This document shows, one piece after another, positions 23,473 through 34,122 of a stretch of 64,000 bases of DNA. The notes under the pieces were generated by a model that saw nothing but the letters and a program-made list of their open reading frames with translations, ran no database searches and was not told the origin of the DNA. The position numbers were made by a program, and so were the translations under genes. Numbering within the stretch: position 1 is the first letter of the stretch; each line of letters opens with the position of its first letter. Origin of the DNA: Pezizomycotina sp. ARF18 (Eukaryota > Ascomycota); NCBI GenBank assembly GCA_002224055.1, contig AZLU01000003.1, positions 472,252-536,251 on the forward strand, read 5' to 3'.

Positions 23473-24723
23473 ATGCAAACTTCAAAGGAAACCTTACCAA
23501 TAATCGACATTTCACCTTATCTATCCTCTTCCTCCTCGCTCGACTCGAAGCTCGCGGTCGCGAAGAAGCTGAACGAAGCATGCTCGAGTCGGCTTCTTTT
23601 ATCTCGTTGGTCACGGATCGAAAAAGAGTTGTGCGACGAAGTGCTAGAAGCGGCGAGGGATTGGTTTTTAAATGCGACAGAGGAGGAGAAAAATGCGATA
23701 GCGAGGACAGACGCGGGCGGATTAAATGGTGGTGATGGAGCGAGGGGTTATGCGAAGGTCGGGGAGAATATGACGAAGGGGAGAGCTGTACGTTTTGGAA
23801 TCCCATACGTTTTGTAGCTGGATAAAATACAAAAGCGTTTGCTAACGGTAGGGGTTTACGGTAGGACTACCACGAGGTAAATTATACCTAAATTTCAAAT
23901 TGAAATAAAGTACAAAACCGCTTGTGCTCTAGCTTACACTTGCGCGCTTCGCGGAATTAGGCAATAGACCTTTACCGCGACTATCATAATCCGCCGTCGA
24001 AACCCCATACGGCCCATTACAAGGGCCGAACTTATGGCCGTCGAAACCGGCCAGTTTTCCGCCCGCTATTCGAAAAGTACATACAACGGTGCTGAAGCTG
24101 GGTCGATAGTGATGAAATGCATGGCGCTAGCTCTGGAGCTACCAGAGGATTACTTCCAGAGCTACGTGGACCGGAGCTTTTGGGTCGCGAGATCATAGGA
24201 TATCCGCCGCTACAATCAGAGCCTAGAGAAGAACCGAACAAGGGAATCAGTTGCGGTGAGCATACCGGTATGTCACGGGAAAATAGAGTAAAGAGAAGCG
24301 AAGTTCGTTATTTACTGGAGCGAGTGACAGCTAACTACAACCACAGACTACGGCTGCACGACCTTCCTCCTTGCAGACTCCACCAAGGGCGCGCTAAAGG
24401 TGCTCTCGCGGGACGATGAATGGATAGACGCCGATCCCATTCCAGCGCTTACGTCATAAACATCGGCGACATGATGAGCGCTGGACGAACGGGATGTGGC
24501 GGAGCACGCTGCACAAAGTAGTTCACACGGCGGTTAATTATAGGTATCAGTGCCCGTATTCTTCGAGCCGAACTTTGACGCCAGAATCAAGCCGCTGCAG
24601 ATATGCATTGACAAGACCGACGGCGAGGTCATGTTCACGGAAAGGTTGTACGGGCAGCACCTGCTGGGTAAAGTGGCGACAAATTTTTACGTGCCGACGC
24701 CGCGGCGTACGATTGATTACTGA
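23473..24723 (+). CDS. 2-oxoglutarate/Fe(II) dioxygenase (isopenicillin N synthase-like)
   Basis: Non-haem iron oxygenase using Fe(II), usually with 2-oxoglutarate and O2; members act in secondary metabolism or detoxification. The start is MQTSKETLPIIDISPYLSSS (23473), the standard PIIDIS opening. IEKELCDEVLEAARDWFLNA and ARGYAKVGENMTKGRA complete the DIOX_N-like part. A 12-base exon encoding DYHE (23865-23876) lies between introns 23788-23864 and 23877-23960; the next exon reads AIDLYRDYHNPPSK. A further intron (24268-24346) splits GEHT and DYGCTTFLLA, giving the HxD iron motif. The distal ligand His is in WRSTLHKVVH, and the RxS-type segment before FFEPNFDARI would hold 2-oxoglutarate. It ends NFYVPTPRRTIDY. 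Frame changes occur early (after KLNEACSS) and near 24480 and 24560. The substrate is unknown. Confidence 0.88.
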
Positions 24724-26409
24724 GCGATGCGCCGTTTTTGTTTTTCGTATCCATTTATTTTTGGCCCTTTGAGCCTTTGGTATTATTACCAAGTCGCGAC
24801 GCCTGTGCCCGCGTTAATTTATCGGGGATAAATCATTTACTTATCAAATGGCTATGTTACGAGCAGAAAAATTTTTTTTTCTTTTTTTCTTTTTTTCCTT
24901 TTGCAATAATAATGGGAGTTTTCGGATCACGATCACGATCCTTGATTATATATCTAATACCAAGTATGTCTCTGGTGCTTTAGAAATGAAATCGCGGATG
25001 AGCCGCAGCAAAGAAAAACCGTTCGGTTTCAAACAATGCTCGGCATCTCGTATATTTCTTTCTAGCCAATAACTCCCTGGGGAATCTTTGATATTTGTTG
25101 CACTGGGTTGTAATATATCGATACTTAATTCGTAATACCTATACGGCGTCTGGCGTGGGTTTTCAATCAAGATCACGCCGGAGTGTTACCAGGGCGCAGT
25201 TCACTCGTCCCGCTTATTGTTTCGCGGGGAACAGTTTCCCCATGAAGAACTACGAATATTCTAGAAAGGAGCGTTTTCGCCTTTGCGGCTTCTCGCTCTC
25301 GCACCCCTCGCATGATCCATGAAAGCTTGACCATGGCCGATCTATACTTCCCCATCTACTATTACCCTTCGCCCTTACGAAATAAACCTTGAAAGATTCC
25401 GCCGTCTAAAGCATGAAAAATGTCAAAGGCTCAGGGAAATTCCAGTGGGGGGCGTCGTTTCTGAGCCCACGTACTTTCGTTCGGATAACGGGCCACTTAA
25501 AGAATGGGCTTTCCATAAAGGGAGTACGACAAGGGCTCAAAACGGTTCAATTTCATCGTGACGAAATGGCGTGGTTTTGCTTCTAAATCTTCGGCGGTCG
25601 GGCTTTCTTATTCTGCCGTTTCTTGAAGATTTACTGGGATGGAACCCAGTTATCCCGCTATCTGGAACAAAATAGAGAGAGAAGAAGCGTCTCGTTGCAA
25701 CAATATGTCACTTTGAAACTCTTCCATTGCCTTTTCGAAGCTCCGTTCCGGGCACAGGCATTGAACACGCCCCCTTCTCTCCTCTTCGTTCCCCTCGATC
25801 GCCATTTCAATAATTCCTTTTTGATAGCCCCACCACACTTATTCGTTATTCCCATTTTGATCCAAATTGGGATGTTAATACGAGACTTTCAAGGTTAAAG
25901 TAGACTACAGTATGAGCTCCAGCTTTAAAAAAAAAAAAAAAAACATGGCTCGGAGGATCGCTCTGCTTTTGCTTTTGCAGACAACTGTTGTATTTTTTTT
26001 TTTTATTTGCGAATGACTTTATTGGATAAAAAGGACCTCTGGTGCCGGGACGTTTGGTGGATATTGTCGGTGCAATCTTTAATATCTAAACTACGTAACC
26101 CACTGGAACGACTACGTACGTTTTTGGAACCTTTATTTTCTGCGATCGCGTTATATTCGACAGCTACGGAGCTACGATTCATTAAATAGTCGGTCGTTGC
26201 GAGAAAATCCGGTTCGAATTAAACGATAACCTGAGGGGCTCTACTTTTCGATATATATCTCGCTTCGAAAACCGGCCCATTTACCTTCACATTACGATTC
26301 GCTTATTTCGAACTCCGATTACACTATATCGCCTGGAAAGGCTTCACGAACTAAGAAGCTATTCTACTTTTTAGACAAAATAACAAATTAATCTTTGATA
26401 ACTCCAAAT
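24724..26409. other. Intergenic between dioxygenase and P450
   Basis: About 1.7 kb with no protein-like reading. It contains T and A runs (24871-24899, 25928-25943 and 25993-26004). The P450 promoter must lie at the right end. No repeat element was recognised. Confidence 0.5.
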
Positions 26410-28213
26410 ATGGACTTGGTACAAGCGTACCCCAAACTGGCCCTAATATCCCTCGCGGGCTCCTACGGGCTCGTCAATTTGGGCTTTGTTTCTCCGTATG
26501 CCAGCACAAAGCTTCGAGAATATGCGCTGGCTTGGTCTGTCCTTTTCTTCGGCATGACTTTCTGCATTGCTGCTTACAGGAATCAGATATATCCTAAGCT
26601 ACTTAGTCCTTTGAGGCATCTGCCTGGACCGAAGGTATGTTGTTCTAAAAGTACTCTTGCTTTTTTTTGTTATTGTATTTCTCGTAAAATCCGTATATGA
26701 TTGATGCTAAAATACCTGAGACTGTTAATAGGATAACGGATGGATGCATGGACAAATGAAGAGGATATTCAAGGAAGAGTCTGGAGAACCACAGCGTGAA
26801 TGGATTAATACGATCCCGAACGATGGCGTTATTAGATATCTTGTATGTTGTCCCCCCGATCATAGCCATATAGCTGTTTTACCATTTCCTAACGGAGGCT
26901 ATCCTAGGGTGTCTGGAATCGCGAACGGCTGCTCCCGACGTCTGCAAAGACGCGTGCAAGAGGTGTTGACGAGCAAAAGTTACACTTACATCAAGCCGAA
27001 GCAATTCATATTCAACCTCGGACGGCTGCTGGGTAATGGACTGCTATTGGCGGAAGGAAGACGAGCACAAGGTAAGGAAATATCCCTCCAACGGTACATA
27101 TGTAGAGGACTATCTTACTAACGAGACGTTTTTCCTTTCGCAATATACAGAGGCAGCGCAAATCCTCGTCCCAGCATTCCACCACCGCCACCTGATCACG
27201 ATATCCCGCCACTTCTGGGAGAAGTCCCAGCTCATGGGTAAAGTATTCACCGGCTGAGCGCCGAAACCGGTTCCACAGTCCTCGACGTCGATGAGTGGGC
27301 CTCCCGCGTCACGCTCGACATCATCGGCAAAGCCGGCTTCGACCTCGACTTCGAAGCCCTAACAAACGACGACTCGCTCCTCCTCAAAACATACAGAAAG
27401 GTCTTCAACCGACCCGCGCGGCGATGCTGATGGGCATACTCAACTCGTTCCTGCACCCGCGCCTCATGTCCTTCCTCCCGTCCAGCGCAACTACGACATC
27501 CAAACCGCGTCCGTCACCATAAAAAATACGCGCAGCAAATGATCGACGAGAAACGAAAGTTGTTCGCGGAACGGAAAACAAGCGGTCCGATAACGCCATC
27601 AATAAGGATATTTTTTCGTTATGATAGAGGACGGACAATTCTCCGACGCGGAGATGCAGAACCAGCTCATGACGTTTTTAGCTGCAGGACACGAAACGAC
27701 GAGCTCTAGCGTAAACATGTGTTTATACGCCCTCGCGCGGGATTTGAATTTGCAGAATTAAACTCCGCGACGATATTCCGCGCTCACATACCCCCTCGAC
27801 GACGTCAACGTTACCAGCGAGAAATTGGATTCTATACGCATGCTAAGGAACGTTTGCAACGGAACGGTGGGATAAAGAAGGAGGTAATGTGGCGCAACGA
27901 GTAATTACGCCATGCTTACTTCTTGATGGGCCGAGGAGTTGTATTGGGCAGAAGTTCGCGTGGATGAGTTTAAGTTTATCATTGCGGCGCTTATCGGTAA
28001 GTATATCTTTTGCATTGCTTATGGTTATGGATTTGATTTTTAAAGAAGCTAATGTGTGCTTTTGCCATTGTTTTGTATAGGTCGCTTCCAGTTTGAGCTC
28101 GCGGAGCCGACAGACAGGTCAGGAAGACCGGGTTCGTGACGCTCCGGCCCGAGGGGGTTCTGCAGATGAAAGTGACGCTGGTGCCGGATGGTAAAAAGTA
28201 TGCTTACAAGTGA
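26410..28213 (+). pseudogene. Cytochrome P450 with internal deletion of the ExxR region
   Basis: Microsomal P450 monooxygenase, CYP3/CYP4-like in general sequence. The first ATG is at 26410 (MDLVQAYPKLALISLAGSYG). The N-terminus carries an ER anchor and a second hydrophobic helix (LAWSVLFFGMTFCIAAY), then the hinge LRHLPGPK and an intron at 26635-26731. Later segments fit the family: VPAFHHRHLITISRHFWEKS, WASRVTLDIIGKAGFDLDFE, I-helix MTFLAAGHETTSSS (about 27670-27710), and haem loop GPRSCIGQKFAWMS (about 27928-27970). The end is VTLRPEGVLQMKVTLVPDGK. Between KLDSIRMLRNVCN (start of the K helix) and ERWDKEGGN (just before the haem loop) the sequence jumps directly, so the ExxR motif and the meander are absent, roughly 80 residues. 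ExxR is invariant in active P450s. Additional single-base frame changes match the error pattern elsewhere; this block loss does not. The gene is either a pseudogene or locally misassembled. Confidence 0.85.
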
Positions 28214-28982
28214 CGATTTTGAACATATTCGACAAAAAAAAAAAAAAAAAAAGGAAGGGGGAAATTGATATATGGGAATTTATAAAACATATATATGGAT
28301 GAAATATTATTCGATTTGATTCATTTCATTTCATCTATTAGATATGATATATAATTTTGTAGTTTGGTTAATTCGCATAAGCATTCTCATTTTTGGAATA
28401 ATAATGTTTAGTTTCTGAATAAGTCGTCTTTGGCAGTCCTGAACCGCCTTCCACTCGCTTGAAAAGCGCTCGTCTTACTTGAAGACATCGTGATACCTTA
28501 TAATATTTACAGTATAATGGTATCCAAAATAACAGAAGATATAGGAAGCGACTGAATATATATCCATGAAAAAATTCAATACGTTATCTTACTCGTGAGG
28601 AAGCGAACGTCTATAAACCTTCTCACGCCCTAAACACACATGAAGCCTAGTTTGTCCGGGCTCGATATAAACTCTAAAGCTCCTAAGCTTCGATAACCAA
28701 CCACTGTTAAATATAGATGATAAAGCAAATAATATAACCGGCACAGAACGAAAAAAAAAAAAAAACCAATCATTCTCACGCCCCTAAAACACCATGAAGC
28801 CTAGTTTGTCCGGGCTCGATATAAAAGCTTCTAAAGCTCCTAAGCTTCGATAACCAAACCACCTGTTAAATATAGATGAATAAGCAAGATGAATTATAAC
28901 CGCATCAGAACGAAAAAAAAAAAAAAACCAATCATTGGAAACCAAAAACACAAAAGGACAAGGATTACATATTTCTTCTTTT
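28214..28982. other. Intergenic with a tandem duplication
   Basis: Convergent 3' flanks of the P450 and the phosphatase. It contains a 19-base A tract near 28235, the duplication described separately, and no gene. Confidence 0.5.
28621..28937. repeat. Direct tandem duplication, ~153 and ~164 bp units
   Basis: Unit 1 (28621-28773) and unit 2 (28774-28937) are head to tail. Both begin TCTCACGCCC, share AAGCCTAGTTTGTCCGGGCT and AGCTCCTAAGCTTCGATAAC, and end in an A run followed by CCAATCATT. Almost all differences between them are one- to three-base length changes, many in homopolymers (CCC/CCCC, AAA/AAAA, CAAC/CAAAC). This is unlike an ancient duplication, where substitutions would dominate. 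Confidence 0.9.
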
Positions 28983-29997
28983 TTAACACCGGTTCATCCT
29001 CTCTTGTACTGACTCTCTTGTTTCCGACAGCCGGAACTCGCCTTCCTCGTCGTCACTGCCACCGTCCTCAAGGTCAAATGTGTAAGATCGTAGCTCCGTG
29101 TGCTGCCATCTGTTGCCAGGTCTCTGCGTGAGGCATTGTAAGAACTAAACCCGAATGTTGTTAGCCAAAGCAAAGCAATTATAGAGCTATTGCGTAATTT
29201 CAGGACTCTTAGAGGTAAGAGAAGAGGGCTAGGTCTTGTTAACTTACATCTTCATGGGTAACAACGATAAGTTCGGGTATATTTTGCCTGTACATCCAGC
29301 GCCTAGCTCTTCTGGCGCGTTCCTCGACGTGTGACGGAGAATTTATGCCGCTCTGCTTCCCATCCGGGCACGGTGGTTAGCTATAATCTTTCTCTCTCTT
29401 TTTTTTTTTTGAAAGCTCGAAATCGTTTAACGGGAACATCATCCGCTTCTCTTTTTAAAAACCATTGGCTGATTCTAAACCCACCTTGCGCTCCCACCCA
29501 TGCTCGCACAGCTTAAAGTCAACACTATTTTTTATTCCCCCTTTATTGAAAAGCTTCTCTAGTGTTTCGCGTTTGCTCCCCGTATCGCAGGGCGCATCAG
29601 CAACTTCTTGGAGGTCCGGTAAAGCGACGACGACGTCCTCGCCATCCTTCGCGAAAGCTTCGAGGGCGGTTTGCACGCTCCGTTTTAGCGGTGATGTGAC
29701 GATGATACGCTTGTCGCACGTTGGGTGAAAGGAAGAACGGAGCATACGGCACTGCTCGTGACCTAAGTCCGTCAGAGGCGGATCTCGAAGATCCCAGTCG
29801 TTCGTGGCGTTGTGGTGGCCCTGCGCGTGGCTGTCGGAAGGATACGGTAGTTAGCACGGAAAGTGTGTACGAAATATAAGTTACATGCGGAACAGGGGAG
29901 AGTCAACGGAGCGGCATTTGTGGAGAAAAGAAAACGGTCTCGTGGAGAGCGCCCAAAGAGCTGGGACTTACAGTACTAAATGCACTAATGGAGGCAT
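28983..29997 (-). CDS. Histidine phosphatase (phosphoglycerate mutase-like)
   Basis: Cofactor-independent-type histidine phosphatase superfamily member, substrate unknown. The start is MPPLVHLV (ATG 29995-29997). After a 26-base first exon, an intron (29831-29971, GTAAGT...GACAG) leads to HAQGHHNATNDWDLRDPPLT, DLGHEQCRMLRSSFHPTCDK and IIVTSPLKRSVQTALEAF. LPDLQEVADAPCDTGSK and FKLCEHGWERK follow. After another intron comes SGINSPSHVEERARRARRWM, then ELIVVTHED carrying the second catalytic His. The last exon is WQHTELRSYTFDLEDGGSDD, ending ETRESVQERMNRC. As read, the splice joins CT to C, giving Leu where the family has the catalytic Arg of the RHG-type motif (LVLHAQG rather than LVRHAQG). That may be a base error. 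A frame change sits in the last exon. Confidence 0.85.
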
Positions 29998-32542
29998 CGT
30001 GGAATCGAATATCGAAGTGTGTATATTAACCGAGGCGATATATGCAGCTATAATAGAAGGGCTTTCCCTCTCCTTTCTCGACGTAATTTGAACGGGATCA
30101 AAGAAAAGAAAGAAAATATATATATGTATATATATAAATAAATCCCACGATGTCAGAAGCAAATAAGAAAAGAAGACAGGCACTCAGAAAGAAAATATAT
30201 CGGAAGGCAAAAGAGGGGGCAATGGATGAAAATGGGAAGTATTTTCTTTAAAGGATCTAGAGCCATCGCAAAAATGTGCAGCGCAAAAAGCAGGCGACAT
30301 CCCAAAAAGAAAAGAAAAAAATCCTTTTCGGAACGGAAGATCTTGGGAACCAGAAGAAAAGGGTAAATGCCACGAGGGGGTCAAGAGGGGGAAGGGGGGG
30401 GGGTAAGGGAGATTGACCAGATTCCCGCTCTGCGTGTTTTTTCTTGCCTCTGCGATGCGCTGCTTCTGTGGATATCTTCATTGTGTGCCTAGATAGTGGA
30501 GAATCGCGGTGCAGAGAAAAAAAAGAGGAAAAACATGTACCAAAAAGCATATTAAAAAAGAACGAAAAAAGAGAGTTTTCACGACCTACATGCGATATGC
30601 ACACTAAGACGGTCGCTGATCCGGAGCTCTCCATAATAGCACGAATCATGCAAAGAAGGTCACCCCTGGAGGGATTTGCTTCTGCCCAATAGCCGCTAGT
30701 GGCGTTCGTTTTTAGAGGATCTAGATCCTGCGATATCTCAAGCCCTCAAGCCTCCCCAGAAATTACGAATTTGGTCGCCGTACTCGATCAGGATGGTAAG
30801 GAGGGGGTGCAAATACGGAAAGAAGAAGAAATAGGGAAAAGTGGGCTGTTTAATGCAGCCGTGATAATATCAAAAGAGGATTTAGCAGGCATCGTTTCCC
30901 TCAATTCATCGGACCATTTGCTCTTCTGCGTTCCTGGGAATCCTGTGTAACGGGGACGAAAGGGGAAAATGTGGAAAAATTTGCGAAAAATTGTGGACGA
31001 AATGTGGAAAATTGGTGTGGAGTTCCCGGGGTATCGCCGGATTTCCAATAAGATTTTAAAAGTCCACCCTACTGCTTAGCGAGAAAAAAAGGGAAAGGAA
31101 AAAAAGGAAACGTAAAAAGGTCGCGATCTTGGTTCGAACATGGCGAATCGGTTAATCGAGAAGTTCTGAACGCCATTTCTCGCTCGGTTACCGTGAGCGA
31201 GGTGGCCGAAGAAGCGAAACAAAACCCTCAACACCGTCCCCGTCCGGCAATAATGGTCCCAAAGCCATCCTCAAAGAATTTAACACAGCTTGAGCCTTAA
31301 ATGCAGCGGTGGAGTGGAATTTGGAAATAATGCTTGACCCCCCGGAGCGAGTAGGTGGTTTGAAATTTACCGCTCCGCTGCCAAGCCCCGTCGCTGCAAA
31401 AAAAAAAAAACGAAAACACCTTCAGCAGGTCCCAATTGGGTGGTCGGGTCTCCAACCACCAACAGGTAGCGGCACGTTCCCCCTTGCACGACAGCATGGC
31501 CAGCCCTGTAACACAAAAGAGCTGTACCATCTGCGATGTTCTAGGCAGCCTATCGAAGCTTGCCCCTGTGCGATGAAAGCAGGCCAAAGGCATCTTTGCC
31601 TTATCATCTTTGGGATTACAAGATCTAGAAAATCTCCGCGTGGAACGAAAGCAGTCGGGAAACGGCAAAACGGATACCTCTTTCGTTTCCCAAGATTCAG
31701 CTTTTCCACTCGGCCGGCGTAAAAAGGTGAAGTGGCGGGATAGAAAGCCGGCGGTATATCCCGAGATATTGGGAGAAGAAAGAACCTTTCAAAGCTGAAT
31801 AGTAATCCCAGCACAAGGAGCAGGTTGTGGAAATGAAAGTCACAAAACGTGTTAGCTCCGTGGGAATGGGAAATAGAAATTTCGAAAAAGGTAAAAGTAA
31901 CCTGGTGAGATTAAAACTCCATGACAGTGGGAAGAGAGATGCCCGCAGCAAAGCGGGCTGCTAATCACTAATCCGTCGCTCCTCGCTCGGCGGGTCCGCG
32001 ATTCCCGTACCACTTCCCCGATGCTTCTGTAAGACTTGGCGCCAGAGCAGACCAGGGGCGATCATGATATCGTACGATCATACGATCTTTGGACGTCGTA
32101 TTCATGAACCGTCCGTCGTAGAAGCCTTTAAGTATCTCGCAGAAGCTCGGTCTTTTTCCCTCAATTTGACTTCTGACCTTCCTTATCGGTATTTTAAATG
32201 CGTATGAGCAGAATCTGGCTCGATGACGTTGGGTGGCGTTATTATATACATGCAGGAAGTTTATGGGTTTATAGGGGGAAGAAATATTACTTTAGTGGTT
32301 GGTGGGGAAGGGAAACATGGCGAGCCTCCAAAACGGCAGCGCCCTGACAGTGAAGATCAATCGATAATAATTAATTTTTGCCATGCAAATTTATTTCCCC
32401 CGCAAAAAACACGCGGAACCTTCTTACCCCAACCACCACACTCACGATCGTGATATCGCTGTGACAGCATCATAAAGTACTACGGCGGCGGCGGCGGACA
32501 AAGGCTTGAGACCGTGCTGACGGCAAACCCTGGATAATCACT
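29998..32542. other. Gene-free stretch between divergent genes
   Basis: About 2.5 kb upstream of both the phosphatase and the asparaginase-family gene. Several frames of 80-137 codons exist on both strands (for example 31309-31722 plus, 31422-31814 minus), but they overlap each other, are low in family-like sequence and match nothing I recognise. A G run lies at 30391-30402. A short palindromic cluster around 32060-32090 (GATCATGATATCGTACGATC) lies on the promoter side. Confidence 0.4.
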
Positions 32543-33879
32543 ATGAAATCCTCATCGTCGGAACCAACGACGCAGGCCGCCCCCATCCGCCCCAGAATCG
32601 TCATCCACGGCGGCGCCGGTAACGTTCGTACTCCACCTCCATCTCTAACATCTACAATATTCCTTACTCCTTACCTCGTGCCCAGCCTGCCCCGGACTCT
32701 CTCCCTAATTCACCAACTAACACCCTTCCCTAGATAACACGCAAATCCGTCCCGCCCGACTCCCGCGCCGAAATACCTCTCCGCCCTCTCCGCCATCCTC
32801 TGCGCCGTCCACCCGCACCTCCTCTCGGGCACTTACACCGCCCTCGACGCCGCCGTCGCCGCCGTCGTCCTCCTCGAAAACAACCCCCTCTTCAACGCCG
32901 GAAAGGGAGCCGTCTTCACCCTCGACGGCCGCAACGAGCTCGAAGCCTCCGTAATGGTCTCCCGCGGCGCTATAAAAAAGGTGCTGGCGTATTTTTACTC
33001 GAACACGTGAAGAACCCAATACGACTCGCGAAGGAAGTTTTACTACGGGATAATACTGTTCCAGAGGAAGAGGGGGGCGGCACGAAGCATAATTGTATCA
33101 GCGGGAAGTACGCGGAGCAACTGGCGGAGAGTTGGGGTCTGGAGATTGTGGAGACGGGATACTTTTGGACGAAGAAGCGGTGGGAGCAACATTTGCGCGG
33201 GTTAAAAGGGCGGAAGCCTTCCGTATTACCGCCGCCGTATGATGCGGACGGTGATGAGAAGGTCGATTTCGGCGTGGATTTGGAGATCGACTTAGACGAG
33301 TACCTCCCGCAGGGAACAGTAGGATGCGTCGCGCTCGATTCGACGGGTACGCTTGCTGTCGCGACGTCCACCGGCGGATTGACGAATAAACTCCCCGGTA
33401 GGATCGGGGATACACCCACTTTTGGCGCGGGGTTTTGGGCGGAAGAGTGGACGGAGCGTGTCGCTCAGCGCGGCCTACGGTTGTCGCTCTGGAATTGCCT
33501 GCGTGTGCTACGCGGTAAGAAAACGAGGAAGGAATATAAGGAAAGAAGAGGGCCGTTGCGATAAGCGGTACGGGAAATGGTGACATGTTCCTGCGCACGT
33601 GCGCATGCCACAGTATTGCGAGCTTGTGTAAGATAGGGGGAAAGACGCTGAAGGATGCGTCGAAAGAGATTGCGGGTGTGGATGGTGAGATGGATCGGGA
33701 AGGGAGGAGAGGTCCGATCCGCTGGGTGGAGAAGCGGGAGTTATTGGAATTGATGAGAGTGGGAATGTGGTCATGGCGATGAATTCTGGCGGTATGTTTA
33801 GAGGCACGTCGATGAGAAAGGAAGGATACTGGTGGGTGCATTTAGGGATGAGGAGATGGAAGTGAGAGATCCGTGCTAA
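32543..33879 (+). CDS. Asparaginase-family Ntn hydrolase (isoaspartyl peptidase/L-asparaginase)
   Basis: N-terminal-nucleophile hydrolase of the asparaginase 2 family, which cleaves itself before a Thr and then hydrolyses asparagine or isoaspartyl bonds. The start is MKSSSSEPTTQAAPIRPRIV (32543). The signature IVIHGGAGN is cut by an intron (32624-32733, branch CTAAC). The alpha part continues YLSALSAILCAVHPHLLSGT, LDAAVAAVVLLENNPLFNAG, KGAVFTLDGRNELEASVMVS and FLLEHVKNPIRLAKEVLLRD. The cleavage/nucleophile site is GTVGCVALDSTGTLAVATST followed by GGLTNKLPGRIGDTP (Thr at about 33316-33318). GDMFLRTCACHSIAS, KTLKDASKEIAG and a terminal VVMAMNSGGMFRG agree with the beta subunit. A long acidic insert (DGDEKVDFGVDLEIDLDEYL) just before the nucleophile fits the variable linker of fungal members. 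Frame changes occur at about 32985, 33430, 33560 and 33770. Confidence 0.9.
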
Positions 33880-34122
33880 CGTAGCACGGAGACGGTTGTA
33901 TGAGTACACGGTGGCGGTATGTCTTGAGTAAGGAAGTATGTTCTGCAAACTATACCGTCCTCTCGTGTTTTATGTGAGTGTCATGCACCACATGTTCAAA
34001 TATCCATGCAATATCGAGGCGTATTGTAAAATTTCGTGATTGAAATAGCTCTATTAAAGCAATAACACTGTGTACAAAATTGTAGAAAATGGTATGCAAA
34101 AAGGTAGCAATCAAGAATCAAC

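Noticed and set aside
31297-31814. Overlapping frames of 120-137 codons on both strands
   Set aside because: Both strands are open over the same stretch, and neither reading resembles a protein family.
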